Below, piece after piece: positions 10,301 to 18,893 of a stretch of 64,000 nucleotides of DNA. Under the pieces are notes generated by a model. The model ran no database searches, was not told the origin of the DNA, and saw only the letters and a program-made list of their open reading frames with translations. The translations under genes were made by a program, and so were the position numbers. The number at the start of each line of letters is the position of its first letter. Within the stretch, counting starts at the first letter, position 1. Source of the stretch: Christensenellaceae bacterium (lineage in GTDB: Bacteria; Bacillota; Clostridia; Christensenellales; Borkfalkiaceae); assembly GCA_948890655.1 (NCBI GenBank), contig CAQTYU010000001.1, positions 124,001 through 188,000 of the forward strand, read 5' to 3'.

Positions 10301-10317
10301 ATATGTTTATTAGACAT
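7297..10317 (-). CDS. Circularly permuted, membrane-anchored GH3 beta-glucosidase
   Basis: 1006 residues with domains in swapped order. An N-terminal membrane segment (about 15-45) is followed by the GH3 C-terminal alpha/beta domain (NLFGWGATDNGFLLTGGG; GIPGQSGAIAIPEIIKG), then the fibronectin-III-like domain (VTVKVTNTGTVAGKDVVQLY), and only then the GH3 TIM barrel (GPGVNLHRSVYNSRNYEYYS, LKHFAVSE). The expected nucleophile is Asp879 in SVITDW. A second membrane helix (IILALGIVACVIFTVL) lies near the C-terminus. Permuted GH3 enzymes are known from rumen Clostridia (Butyrivibrio and Ruminococcus beta-glucosidases). Substrate specificity is unknown. It is co-transcribed with the downstream lipoprotein. 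A terminator at 10368-10400 separates it from the gene upstream. Confidence 0.88.
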   Translation of the reverse strand: MSNKHIDRIFKKSKAKLIALPVVAVICVALIVVVNVVLNMFATILHRVFAGDGVDVSGSAGVLEEADKVVRNTAEESMVLLYNEDKYLPQKDLAKVNLFGWGATDNGFLLTGGGSGGATVLDKDRNGNDRIKIDLTDAFTEAGIEYNTELTQAYVENTQDGNFDADYRKTGTTNAYVDESLKNPGASFYTADRMNQAKNYSKTAVAVISRWGAENVDSSTAQELKSVRSYADGTFLELTEEEKAMFTALEQHGFDVTVVLNVCNNIELGFLEDYSCIKACIFAGIPGQSGAIAIPEIIKGTVNPSGRTSDTLPYDYQTYNPTYANTAKVNGNLVYQEGIYFGYKWYETADAENYFDAVDNKYGKGYDGVVQFPFGYGLSYTTFEWEPDFSKVLNITENGEYTVTVKVTNTGTVAGKDVVQLYGRAPYSEGGIEKAERVLLDFAKTPLIEPGKSAPVTLSFKAYDLASYDVNGSGGFKLENGNYRISVMKNAHEYMNSVPVQGDKGDYKEVNLGKTIEYANDPVTGNVVDNLFTGNNAFANCPIDGSALKDGEGNPVTYLSRKNDFENFPKTAAVRSGSTPNVEQIKAASKAKYDQAKVNAGVQYGQNANMYLVGAKNGDNIDRVSLKVLQGGDSSVTLAFNSFILEFLMDDYNSVLWDSLLNQVTREETKELIGNAGFHTVAMYSVGKTFCIDKDGPAGFNNSVDDALEAKSDQYTLFCSESLTGCSFSKEIAYSIGEAQAKLAGSVGFKGWYGPGVNLHRSVYNSRNYEYYSEDAVLSGKLAANTIAAAYDNNMYCYLKHFAVSEAGINPKNLHTWLTEQTLRETYLRPFEIAVKEGKANAIMSAFNNVGGVLSGYNYALLNGVLRTEWGFKGSVITDWFMPGESYMKDYEAGVLAGNDLWLSGTSGGAANINLDDKHVAYAARQSVKNVLYTYIDTNQTAGDVKVNPAPHSSLLDALWIVANIILALGIVACVIFTVLPFFGDKILKSKANRDICEEENKDEEI

Positions 10318-10367
10318 ATATACTTCGTCTCCTTATTCTAAAAATAGAAACAATAAAAAATAAAAGT

Positions 10368-10400
10368 AAACGGGGCGGCGACAGACCGCCGCCCCGTTTT
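10368..10400 (-). terminator. Terminator after lipoprotein 10421-12175
   Basis: A long GC-rich stem (AACGGGGCGGCG / CGCCGCCCCGTT, 6 nt loop) is followed on the minus strand by a T-rich tract. It lies 20 bp past the stop at 10421 and before the GH3 start at 10317. Confidence 0.75.
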
Positions 10401-10420
10401 ATCTATTCGGAAATTTTAGC

Positions 10421-12175
10421 TTAGTCAGCGTAAGTGAATTCGATATTGCTCAAAGTGATATTTCCGCTTAAAGCTGCAAGGGGACTGCCCGACCATTTGC
10501 TTACGTTATTCGCAAAGCAAATTACAAACGTTCCTGAAATATTCAAACCGGTAAGATCGATTTCAACGTCGGTATCAGCAGCAACTTCAACTTCTTTCAC
10601 GCTACCCGACTTAGGACCAAACGCAATACAACCTGCGCCCTCAGAATGAACCGTCATTTTAATACCCGTCACGGATTTATCCAAATTAAGCTTAAGTTGG
10701 AAGCTGTAAGGATTGGGCTGTGAACCGAGGTTTTCAACGTGGATAACGCCAGCGGAATCCTTATATACGTTGCCTACCGTACATTCCTTCCAATAATACC
10801 AACCGTCGGTCGTGGTAGCATCAATTATGGTTTTATCGGTCACAACCGTAATGCTTTGCGTTGCCGTAGACCAAGCCGAACCGCGAACCGTTGCGGAGTT
10901 GCTAACCGCTCTGATTCTTAAGGTGTAAGTGCCACCCGCAACGCTTGCAACGTCAATTGCATTACCGTTAGTTACGGCTACGATTTTAACAGGAGCGGTA
11001 GCATTTGCGTCAGCAAAGAAGCCGAGTTCGTATTTTTCTACGTTCGCCGCGTCGTTGGTTTCGTCGGTTATGGTGATAACGTTAGTATCGGTAGCAACCG
11101 AAAACTCAGGAGCAACGAGCTCAACCGTAACGTTGGACTTGAACTTGATGTCCTTTAATATGAAGGTAAGGTTTTCACCTATAATCATGGTCTCATCAGC
11201 TTTTGAACCGAACTGAACGTATAAGCCCTGATCTACAAAGCCTTCAACGGTTATTTTATTTTCGCCGGCTACGACTTCAACGTCCTCACCGTTAACATGC
11301 ATTTTGCCTGCAACGGGAGCAACGACGGTAAGAGTAACGTCGTGCGAGGTACCCGTGTATTCCGTGCTGTTATAGCAAAGCTGAACGGTATAAGGAATAG
11401 TTGCGCTGTGTTCGGTTGCAGTATAAGTTATACTTGCAGCATTAGCCGCATAGCTAACCGCTTTAGTTACGTCGCCGTCACCGTTGGGATAGCCGTACTT
11501 GATGCCTTCCCAGAATGACCAGCCTTCAACAGGATTGTCGTTAAACTGTATTTCTGTTCCTTCCAACACCTTAACCTTGACGGTGGCTTTTACGCTGTCG
11601 CTTACCTTTGCGGTGATGGTTGCGTCGCCGGCAGCTACGGCGGATACTTTACCGTTTGCTACGGTTGCTTTTGCGGGGTCGCTGCTTTCCCAAGTGATAG
11701 CGCTGCCCTTTGAAGCCGTTGCAGTGAAAGTAAGCGCGTCACCTTCGCCGTATAAATTGTAAGCGTCGGTGCCGACTGCTTCGCCGCCGAGTTTAATCGT
11801 TACGGTTTCGTCTCCCTGTGAGGTACCCCCCACGGTAACCGCGCAGGTCGCCGTTTGGTCGCCTGCCTTAGCGGTAACCGTTGCGGTACCTTCCGCAACG
11901 CCCGTTACGGTGCAGAGCTTGTTGCCAGCGCCGCTGCCTTTAACGGTTGCGACGGAGGTTTTATCTATAGTCCACTCTATATTTTCGGTCGTGGAAGAGG
12001 TTACGGATAACTGCTCCGTTCCGCCCACTGCTACGGACAGAGTGTCTTTATTGAGTTTGAGCGAATTTGTTTCGCCGCCGTCATCGTTACACGCTGCCAA
12101 AGAGAAAATCATTACGCCCGCCATAAGCGAACAGATAAGCGCAAGGAATTTCCCAAATTTGCCTTTTTTTATCAT
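10421..12175 (-). CDS. Ig-like (Big_2) surface lipoprotein
   Basis: 584 residues; ATG at 12175 with AAGGAGG 7 bp upstream. The lipobox is FSLAAC (Cys about 29). Two Big_2 domains follow (IEWTIDKTSVATVKG; ITWESSDPAKATVANG), then beta-sandwich modules. The last (about 445-584; WYYWKECTVGNVY, SFQLKLNLDKSVTGIKMTV) resembles a carbohydrate-binding jelly roll. It shares its signal region (KFGKFLALICSLMAGVMIFS) and architecture with the lipoprotein at 5505-7310. The position between GH16 and GH3 genes suggests a glucan-binding role; this is inference. Confidence 0.83.
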   Translation of the reverse strand: MIKKGKFGKFLALICSLMAGVMIFSLAACNDDGGETNSLKLNKDTLSVAVGGTEQLSVTSSTTENIEWTIDKTSVATVKGSGAGNKLCTVTGVAEGTATVTAKAGDQTATCAVTVGGTSQGDETVTIKLGGEAVGTDAYNLYGEGDALTFTATASKGSAITWESSDPAKATVANGKVSAVAAGDATITAKVSDSVKATVKVKVLEGTEIQFNDNPVEGWSFWEGIKYGYPNGDGDVTKAVSYAANAASITYTATEHSATIPYTVQLCYNSTEYTGTSHDVTLTVVAPVAGKMHVNGEDVEVVAGENKITVEGFVDQGLYVQFGSKADETMIIGENLTFILKDIKFKSNVTVELVAPEFSVATDTNVITITDETNDAANVEKYELGFFADANATAPVKIVAVTNGNAIDVASVAGGTYTLRIRAVSNSATVRGSAWSTATQSITVVTDKTIIDATTTDGWYYWKECTVGNVYKDSAGVIHVENLGSQPNPYSFQLKLNLDKSVTGIKMTVHSEGAGCIAFGPKSGSVKEVEVAADTDVEIDLTGLNISGTFVICFANNVSKWSGSPLAALSGNITLSNIEFTYAD

Positions 12176-12245
12176 TTCAAATTCCTCCTTGTTTTATATG
12201 AATCTACTTTAAGTAGTAATCACCTTGAATAATTTTACGCGCGTT

Positions 12246-13658
12246 TTACACGTGCCTGTAAACCCTTACGTAGTCGACGTACATAGATTTTGACGTGAAC
12301 GACGCGTCGGGTCCGACGCCATTGTCGTATTTGCCGCCGACGGCAAGATTTAAAAGAATATAGAAGGGCTGGTCGAAGGGCGCCGACGCATTGCCTGCCG
12401 CAGCCGGCGAACGTGAATACCACGTTTCGTTCGTAACGGTTTGCACGGGCGCGCCGTCGACATACCAAACGATTTTATCAGCCGTCCAATCCACTGCATA
12501 GGTATGCCATTGGTCGGTGTTTGAGGAAAGCGTAGTTTCCCTGGAAACGAATTGACTGTCCCACACGCCATCCGCGTAAGGTCCGAAGTGAAGGGTCGTA
12601 TCAACCTTGTTGTAACGGCTACCCTTCGCCTCCATTATGTCGATTTCGCCGTTATACGGCCAACCGCCGTATTTATTGGTTATATTTGAGTAATTGCTGG
12701 GTTGGGGAAGCATCCAGAACGCGGGCCACATACCGTTGCCGGTAGGCGTTTTCATTCTTGCTTCAAAATAGCCGAAAGTCCATTTTGCCTTGTCGCGCGT
12801 TAAAATTCTGCCCGACTTATACTCTTTAGTATCCGTGCTTTGTTTGGTAGCAGTTATTACGAGGTTGCCGCCTGATACTTTGACGGAATCCTCGGTATAA
12901 TATTGAAGCTCCTGATTGCCCCAATCCCAGTTTTGGGTATCGAACGAATGATATATATCGCGCGTACCGGTCTGGTAACTCCACTTAGTAGTGTCGAGGG
13001 AAGTTCCCTTGAACTCGTCATACCAGATAAGTTCGTATCCGTCTTTGTACGAATTTTCGGGAAGACCTTCCGTAACTATTATTTCGCAGCTTGCAATCGC
13101 GGTACCCGTAGTTACTGTAATTGTGGTTTTGCCCACCGTTTTAGCGGTAACCTTACCTTCCGAAACGGTTGCAACCGTTTTGTTGGTGGAATCCCAGATA
13201 ATCTGTGCACCTTCGATTGAGGAGGTTGCGATAAGCGTTACGGAGTTGCCTACCTCTAAGTTCAGTCTTGCAAGTGACAACACTAACGTTTCAGGGTCGG
13301 CAGTACTACCGTTAGGCGCGTCATTTACTTTAATATTACATACAGCCATAACCGAAGCGGTTGAAGCCATAATTATCACGTCGCCCTTACCTACGCCCGT
13401 AACCAAGCCGTCAACGACGGTTGCAACGGCGGAGTTGCTCGATTCCCAAGTAACCTCGCTACCGTCCGTAGAGGTTGCGGAAAGTTGAACGATATCGCCA
13501 ACCGCAAGCGAAATATCGGATTGGGAAATATATACGGCAGGCTCTGCGGAGCTACCGCCACCGCCTATGCCGAAAATTTCACAGCCACTCAATGAGAAAG
13601 TAAGAATTAAAGTAGTTAAAATTCCAACGATTATTTTTCTGATATAATTTGCTTTCAT
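12246..13658 (-). CDS. GH16 endo-beta-glucanase (laminarinase-like) lipoprotein
   Basis: About 470 residues from the ATG at 13658, which gives a lipoprotein signal (ILTFSLSGC). The longer in-frame start at 13748 has no ribosome site and would bury the signal peptide. Two Big_2 domains (VTWESSNSAVATV; IIWDSTNKTVATV) precede a GH16 domain that starts at YELIWYDEFKGTSLDTTKW. The catalytic motif is GEIDIMEAKG, with the two Glu as nucleophile and acid/base; TTLHFGP and YVDYVRVYR complete the fold. GH16 enzymes of this type usually cleave beta-1,3(-1,4)-glucans on the cell surface. A promoter-like TTGAAA-17-TATATT ends about 7 bp before the ATG, so the mRNA may be leaderless. Upstream is the beta-helix lipoprotein gene. 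Confidence 0.9.
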   Translation of the reverse strand: MKANYIRKIIVGILTTLILTFSLSGCEIFGIGGGGSSAEPAVYISQSDISLAVGDIVQLSATSTDGSEVTWESSNSAVATVVDGLVTGVGKGDVIIMASTASVMAVCNIKVNDAPNGSTADPETLVLSLARLNLEVGNSVTLIATSSIEGAQIIWDSTNKTVATVSEGKVTAKTVGKTTITVTTGTAIASCEIIVTEGLPENSYKDGYELIWYDEFKGTSLDTTKWSYQTGTRDIYHSFDTQNWDWGNQELQYYTEDSVKVSGGNLVITATKQSTDTKEYKSGRILTRDKAKWTFGYFEARMKTPTGNGMWPAFWMLPQPSNYSNITNKYGGWPYNGEIDIMEAKGSRYNKVDTTLHFGPYADGVWDSQFVSRETTLSSNTDQWHTYAVDWTADKIVWYVDGAPVQTVTNETWYSRSPAAAGNASAPFDQPFYILLNLAVGGKYDNGVGPDASFTSKSMYVDYVRVYRHV

Positions 13659-13665
13659 CTTATAT

Positions 13666-13694
13666 AATATAACACAGTCCTTTTTAAATTTCAA
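13666..13694 (-). promoter_or_regulatory. Possible promoter for GH16 gene, giving a leaderless mRNA
   Basis: Minus strand: TTGAAA at 13694-13689, 17 bp spacer, TATATT at 13671-13666. The predicted start of transcription is within 1-2 bp of the ATG at 13658. No Shine-Dalgarno precedes that ATG. Confidence 0.4.
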
Positions 13695-13747
13695 GAGATT
13701 TAATGCGGTATTTGTAATAATTAAATAAAAATTGTGATTTTTTATCA

Positions 13748-15742
13748 TTAGTTATTTGAATACTTATTCAAAACGGAGACCGTATTTTCGTTCGTTGCCG
13801 CAGCGCCTACGCCGTTTATAACCGAGTTTACGGAACTCGCGGATTTGCCGCTGAGCCAGACGGTAACCATATGATTGAATTCCACGCCCGCCGTTTGAGG
13901 GCAGAGAATTGCACTGTCGAGCGTGACCGCCGCGTCGCGCAGGTACGAGTAAACGCCGAGCGCATACGCCTTGTGGGCGGTTACGGTATCCGCAACGTAA
14001 TAGCTTGCGTAGCCGTTTACATTGCCGTCGGGAGACCAACTCGCTTGGTCAGGAACGTCGTAGGGAAGCTCAGACTGATAGAAGTACGTCGTTCCGCCTT
14101 CGCCGTTCCACACCGTCTGGTATTTTTGAAAGTGCTCGACGAAAAGCCCGTAGAAGGCTGCGTTATCGCCGTTTACGATAATTCCCGTATCGCAGACGTT
14201 CTTATTCCAGCCTACGCCGTCCCAATGGTCGGCGCGCCAAATCCAGAAGTTGTCGCCCACGACGTTATTGCCGTTGATTACAACGCAGACGTCAACCGAA
14301 GTAGCCGCGTCCTTTGCGCCGCCTACGCGGAAAAATAAATCCGAAAGAGTTGCGGGGTTTGCGGAGCGGGAATTATTCGCGCCGACCTCCCCTACTTCCA
14401 GAAGGGTTTCCGTATGTTTGCCCGCGTCGAAGAGTATACCGCCGATACAGATATTATCAGTATCCGCAATCTTCATAAGACTATCCGCGTTGCCGTCCGC
14501 AGGGCGGAGCGTGGCAAGCCCCAAGCCGAGAACGACGGTGTTTTTATCCTCTATTTTCAAGGGGGCTTCAAGCTCGTATACGCCCGCCGTGAGAATAAGG
14601 TTTTTGCCCGCTTTAAGCGCGGCATTGATAGTTGCGGCGTTATCCCTGTCGCTGCGGGCGACGTAGAACCCGCTAAGCGGTAAATACTTGCCCGCGCCGT
14701 TCCAGCCCGTGCCGCGCGTCGCGTTTGCAGTATCGAGAACGAATACGCGGTAGCCCTCCGCCTCGTCGTAAGTGAGATAGGGCTTTTCGCGGATGACCCC
14801 GCCGTTTTCTATATTGGTGTAATTATTGCCGACGCCCGCCCACGAGTTTTGGGGAAGAGTGCCCTCGACGCCGACGAATGCGGTATTCCACACGCAGCCC
14901 TGCCAGCCGCCGAACGACGAATGCCTTGAAAGCCATTGCTGTTGCGAGCCCGAGTTGACCTTGCCGTCCACCTTTGTATCGGCGATAAATCCGCCCGAAG
15001 TCGTTCTGTCGCCTATTTCGCTTGAAAGATTAAGGTTGCCTTTTATATGCATACGGCGAAGGCTGGTTGCCTGCGAAACAGCCCAACGCATATTGCCGTT
15101 AACCGTCAAATTTTCCGCAGTGCGCCAGAAGTTGCAAAGCGATATATGCGCATCTGCGCTGACGTTGGCAATAGTTACGTCGTCAGGCGAAACCCCAAGC
15201 CCCGAAAGCGCAGTGTAGTAGCCCATATTTATATTGAGGTTGTAATTACCCGGTTTAAAGAAAGCGGCGAGGCGTTCTTCGGTGAACTCCCCGCGGGCGC
15301 GCCCCTGCTCTCCTTCCTTAGTACCATCGGTCTTGGCGTAAAACGCGTCCAACTCTTCCTGAATCTTTGCAGGGTCGTCCGAGGGTGAATAAATATATGT
15401 GTTTTCGCCGAAAAGCTCGGTTTCCAAACTGTACTTGCCTATTTCCACGCTACCCGTAGAAGTGAGCGCGGTTATCCTGTAATAGGAATTTACGTCGTCC
15501 GTTACGTACTCGGTTGCGGCGTCCGCGCTTACGAAATCGATATATTCGTAGTTGCCGTGACGGGAAGAAGCCTTTTCGACGGAGTAGCCCGTTGCGCCAT
15601 CGTACTTATCCCAACGGACGGTGAGGATCGCGGGCGTATCGTCGCCCTTGTCGTCGTCCGTATCGTTGCCGCCCGTGCAGGCGGTTATACCCGTAAGCAT
15701 AAGCGCGGCGAAAGCCACCGATAACGTTTTTTTGAATTTCAC
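13748..15742 (-). CDS. Beta-helix polysaccharide-active lipoprotein
   Basis: 664 residues. The lipobox is TGITAC (Cys about 22), followed by an acidic linker. A fibronectin-III-like segment (LTVRWDKYDGATGYSVEKAS) leads into a long right-handed beta-helix region. Landmarks include TALSGLGVSPDDVTI, WAVSQATSLRRMHI, GSQQQWLSRHSSFGGW, VVLGLGLATLRPADG and LFVEHFQKYQTVWNGEGG. These match a family found in Streptomyces and Paenibacillus that databases often label adenylyl cyclase. The fold and secretion argue instead for a glycan-active enzyme, perhaps near GH55-type beta-1,3-glucanases. That functional reading is inference; I recognise the family but not a proven activity. The stop overlaps an alternative GH16 start. 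Confidence 0.75.
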   Translation of the reverse strand: MKFKKTLSVAFAALMLTGITACTGGNDTDDDKGDDTPAILTVRWDKYDGATGYSVEKASSRHGNYEYIDFVSADAATEYVTDDVNSYYRITALTSTGSVEIGKYSLETELFGENTYIYSPSDDPAKIQEELDAFYAKTDGTKEGEQGRARGEFTEERLAAFFKPGNYNLNINMGYYTALSGLGVSPDDVTIANVSADAHISLCNFWRTAENLTVNGNMRWAVSQATSLRRMHIKGNLNLSSEIGDRTTSGGFIADTKVDGKVNSGSQQQWLSRHSSFGGWQGCVWNTAFVGVEGTLPQNSWAGVGNNYTNIENGGVIREKPYLTYDEAEGYRVFVLDTANATRGTGWNGAGKYLPLSGFYVARSDRDNAATINAALKAGKNLILTAGVYELEAPLKIEDKNTVVLGLGLATLRPADGNADSLMKIADTDNICIGGILFDAGKHTETLLEVGEVGANNSRSANPATLSDLFFRVGGAKDAATSVDVCVVINGNNVVGDNFWIWRADHWDGVGWNKNVCDTGIIVNGDNAAFYGLFVEHFQKYQTVWNGEGGTTYFYQSELPYDVPDQASWSPDGNVNGYASYYVADTVTAHKAYALGVYSYLRDAAVTLDSAILCPQTAGVEFNHMVTVWLSGKSASSVNSVINGVGAAATNENTVSVLNKYSNN

Positions 15743-15764
15743 GGTTTATCCCTCCGTCCTTAAT

Positions 15765-16862
15765 TTATTTTATTATCCGTTCCGCAAGCAACAAGGCGTT
15801 TTCGATAACCTTATCCATATCGTAATATCTGTAATCCGCAAGCCTGCCGCCGAGGATATAACCCGCGCGTTCCGCCATCTCGCGGTACTTTGAGGCAAGG
15901 GCGTTATTTTTTTCATCGTTGACGGGATAATACGGCTCGTCGCCTTCCTCCCACGGTTTGGAATACTCGCGCGTGATAACGGTTTTGGGCTGCCCGCCGA
16001 ACTCGAAATGCTTATGCTCTATTATCCGCGTATACGGCGCTTCGTGCGAGGTGTAGTTTACAACGGCGTTACCCTGAAAATTGTCGACGTCCAGAACCTC
16101 GGTTTCAAATCTGAGCGTTCTGTATTCCAGCTTGCCCGACCCGTAACCGAAAAGCGCGTCGATTGCGCCCGTATAGACGGTTTTTACCGCAAGCTTTTCA
16201 AGCTCCGCTCTGTTTTCCAAAAAATCGCAGTTTAACTTTATATCGCAGCCGTAGAGCAGCTTTCCGATAATCTTAGTATAGCCGCCCGCGGGAATACCCT
16301 GATAGGGGTCGCTGAAATAGTTGTTGTCGTAGGTGAACCTTACCGGCAACCGTTTTATTATGAACGCGGGCAAGTCCTTGCAGTCCCTGCCCCACTGCTT
16401 TTCGGTATATTCTTTTACAAGCTTCAAATATACCTCTTCACCTACCATACTTATCGCCTGCTGTTCGAGGTTGGCGGGGTTTACTATACCGGCTTTTTTT
16501 ATCTGTTCTTCTATTTTCGCCCTTGCTTCCGCAGGAGTTACAACGCCCCACATCTTTGAGAACGTGTTCATATTGAAGGGTAGATTGTAAACCTCGCCGC
16601 GGTATACGGCGACGGGGGAATTTATAAAATTGTTGAACTTTGCGAAGCGGGAGATATAATCCCAAACGCGCTTATTGGCGGTGTGGAAAATATGTGCGCC
16701 GTAGCAGTGGACGTTAATCCCCTCTATCTCCTCGGTATAAACGTTGCCGCCTATATGCCCGCGTTTATCGATAACGAGACACTTTTTGCCGCGCGCCGTC
16801 GCTTCGCAAGCGAATACGGCGCCGAAAAGCCCTGCGCCGACTATAAGATAATCGTATTTCAT
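15765..16862 (-). CDS. glf: UDP-galactopyranose mutase
   Basis: 365 residues, the usual length. The N-terminal FAD Rossmann motif is DYLIVGAGLFGAVFACEA, followed by IDKRGHIGGN and the GAHIFHT active-site segment typical of Glf. The C-terminus has GGRLADYRYYDMD, also typical. It interconverts UDP-galactopyranose and UDP-galactofuranose, supplying galactofuranose for cell-surface glycans. It sits 9 bp from the glycosyltransferase gene upstream in what looks like one operon with GT2, GtrA-like and GH3 genes. This suggests a surface polysaccharide containing galactofuranose. Confidence 0.95.
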   Translation of the reverse strand: MKYDYLIVGAGLFGAVFACEATARGKKCLVIDKRGHIGGNVYTEEIEGINVHCYGAHIFHTANKRVWDYISRFAKFNNFINSPVAVYRGEVYNLPFNMNTFSKMWGVVTPAEARAKIEEQIKKAGIVNPANLEQQAISMVGEEVYLKLVKEYTEKQWGRDCKDLPAFIIKRLPVRFTYDNNYFSDPYQGIPAGGYTKIIGKLLYGCDIKLNCDFLENRAELEKLAVKTVYTGAIDALFGYGSGKLEYRTLRFETEVLDVDNFQGNAVVNYTSHEAPYTRIIEHKHFEFGGQPKTVITREYSKPWEEGDEPYYPVNDEKNNALASKYREMAERAGYILGGRLADYRYYDMDKVIENALLLAERIIK

Positions 16863-16871
16863 GCGTTGAAA

Positions 16872-17897
16872 TTAACCTAATTTGACTTTGCGGCAAAGGA
16901 TATCGTAGCCTTTTGACATAACGAAGCCGCGAAGCCGCCAGCTAAGATAGTTTACCGCCGTGGCGTAGGAACCGTGACGGAGCTTTTTATAGAGCTTTTT
17001 ATCCCGTTCCTTTATATGCCGCCAAAGCGCTTTTAAATTTTCCTTTCTTTCCTTGGAATATTCGGCGCAGGTGAAAAACAGAGTGGTCATCATTATAACT
17101 TCAAGCGAATGCCACATATAATTTTTCAGACCCTTGGGCATCTTTTTTATTTCGTCCCAAGAATAGGCGTCCGTCATTTCTCGCATAACGAGAAGCTGCT
17201 GCTCGTACCTTGCGATTATGTTTTTTCTGTTTACCGACTGGTCCGCCCTGCCGATAAAGTAATGGTATAAATCGACGTTGAGATAATACACCGTCTGCAT
17301 AAACGGCAAGGGCTTATACGCGAAGATATTATCGACGTAGAAGGTGTGTTCGGGAAGACGCGTGCCGCTTTTGAGAAGATTTTCGCGCTTATATAAGAGC
17401 GCATGCATAAGCATCATATGGGAAAACCTGAATTTCTTCACGCCGTCCCAACCGAAGATTTTACCCTGCGGCATTTTCTTTTCATAGCTTGATACGTGTT
17501 TCGTACCGTCGTATACGCGGTCGTAAATAAAATTAGTAACGTATAAATCGGGCAGCCGACCTTCGGAAAGGTGGAGTCTTATTACGCCGAGCAATTCATT
17601 TAATGCGTCAGTATCGAGCCAATCGTCGCTGTCTACGACCTTGAAATACAAGCCCTCAGCCGCCTTTAAGCCTGCGTTTACGCCAGAACCGTGTCCGCCG
17701 TTTTCCTTGTCGATGACCTTCACGGTATCGGGGTAATTTTCCTTGTATTCGTTTGCTAACTTGAGCGTACCGTCCTTCGAGCCGTCGTTGACGATTATTA
17801 TTTCAACGTCTCTACCGCCTGTAAGCAGGCTGTCGATACACTTTTTCATATATACCTGCGAATTGTAACAGGGAACCGTAAAACTTATTAATTTCAT
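16872..17897 (-). CDS. Family 2 glycosyltransferase
   Basis: 341 residues. A GT-A fold at the N-terminus shows ISFTVPCYNSQVYMKKCIDS, IIIVNDGSKDGT, ENGGHGSGVNAGLK and the metal-binding VVDSDDWLD. The C-terminal half (about 200-341) is helical and of unknown specificity. It probably transfers a sugar to a lipid-linked or wall glycan on the cytoplasmic side. Tight spacing to glf and to the GtrA-like gene (17 bp) supports a shared surface-glycan pathway. It might use UDP-galactofuranose made by Glf; this is inferred from proximity only. Confidence 0.9.
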   Translation of the reverse strand: MKLISFTVPCYNSQVYMKKCIDSLLTGGRDVEIIIVNDGSKDGTLKLANEYKENYPDTVKVIDKENGGHGSGVNAGLKAAEGLYFKVVDSDDWLDTDALNELLGVIRLHLSEGRLPDLYVTNFIYDRVYDGTKHVSSYEKKMPQGKIFGWDGVKKFRFSHMMLMHALLYKRENLLKSGTRLPEHTFYVDNIFAYKPLPFMQTVYYLNVDLYHYFIGRADQSVNRKNIIARYEQQLLVMREMTDAYSWDEIKKMPKGLKNYMWHSLEVIMMTTLFFTCAEYSKERKENLKALWRHIKERDKKLYKKLRHGSYATAVNYLSWRLRGFVMSKGYDILCRKVKLG

Positions 17898-17914
17898 ATT
17901 CCCGCCGTATTTGG

Positions 17915-18892
17915 TTAAGCGGTTGCTTTTACCGCGTTGAAGGCTTCTTCCTTTTCTTCTTTTATTTTTATTGCTTCAACCGCTTCTTCGAATTTCTTTT
18001 CAATCTTCAAAGCGTATTCCGCTTTTTGCTCTTCGGTAAGCTTGGGGTCTTCGGACGCCTTTACCGTAGCGAAGTAACTCATAGCCTTCGAATTTACTTG
18101 CGACTTTGCCTTTACGTATTCTTTTTCCGCGTTGGATTTTAACGCTTTGTCTTCCCAAAGCTTCATTTTTGCTTCAGCCTTGGAGACCTTTTCAGCGGGC
18201 GCGTTTGCGGCAACGAGCTTATCGTACTCCTTCCTTGCGCTTTTTGCCATTTTGTCGTTATCGGGGAAGATAACCAAAAAGATAAAGAAGAAGATTACCA
18301 TTGATACGCCACCCGTAAGCACGGTCTTTAAAAGTCCGTTTACGACGTCGGGGCTGCCCCAATGGAGAAGAAATGCGTTGCACACGCCCCAAAGAGCGTT
18401 GGTTGCGACAGATACGAGCACCCAGCCTATGAAATACCACATAGCCTGAAACCAAGGGTTGCCGTGGGAGCGGTACGTGATATTTCTTTGCAAAGGAAAG
18501 TTTATGCACTGTGCGGTGAATACGGCGATTTCAAACGCTATAAAATAGCCCCAGCCCTGCTCGTCGCCGAAAATTATGAAGTTCTTGCCGCCTGCAGCTT
18601 CCAAAGGAATCATGGGCCAGCCCACCGCGCCGTTATTCAGACTTGCAAAAGCGTAAGGCAGGAAGGTCATAACAATAAACTGCCAGATTGTTACGCTCAT
18701 AGAGAAAACCACGAAGAAAAACACCTTGTAGACGAGTGCGGAAAGCTTGGGTTTTTTATCGCAAAAACCGTACCATACACCCAGCCACCAACGCCAAATT
18801 TTTTGGAAAAACCTTACGAACGCGTTTTCGGATAGCGGCTTTATTTGCCTTTTGATATCTTCGACAGTCAATTCTTTTACTTCATCGCTCAT
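17915..18892 (-). CDS. GtrA-like polytopic membrane protein with coiled-coil tail
   Basis: 325 residues. Four hydrophobic segments lie between about 45 and 215 (VFFFVVFSMSVTIWQFIVM; AFEIAVFTAQCINF; MWYFIGWVLVSVATNALWGV; VSMVIFFFIFLVIF). The NFPLQRNITYRSHG loop resembles the GtrA signature, seen in proteins that help flip polyprenyl-linked sugars. Residues about 225-325 form a charged Ala/Glu/Lys-rich helix predicted as coiled coil, which is not part of a normal GtrA protein (about 130 residues). It lies between GT2 and GH3 genes, with only 1 bp to the upstream stop. Family assignment is moderate. Confidence 0.65.
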   Translation of the reverse strand: MSDEVKELTVEDIKRQIKPLSENAFVRFFQKIWRWWLGVWYGFCDKKPKLSALVYKVFFFVVFSMSVTIWQFIVMTFLPYAFASLNNGAVGWPMIPLEAAGGKNFIIFGDEQGWGYFIAFEIAVFTAQCINFPLQRNITYRSHGNPWFQAMWYFIGWVLVSVATNALWGVCNAFLLHWGSPDVVNGLLKTVLTGGVSMVIFFFIFLVIFPDNDKMAKSARKEYDKLVAANAPAEKVSKAEAKMKLWEDKALKSNAEKEYVKAKSQVNSKAMSYFATVKASEDPKLTEEQKAEYALKIEKKFEEAVEAIKIKEEKEEAFNAVKATA

Positions 18893-18893
18893 T

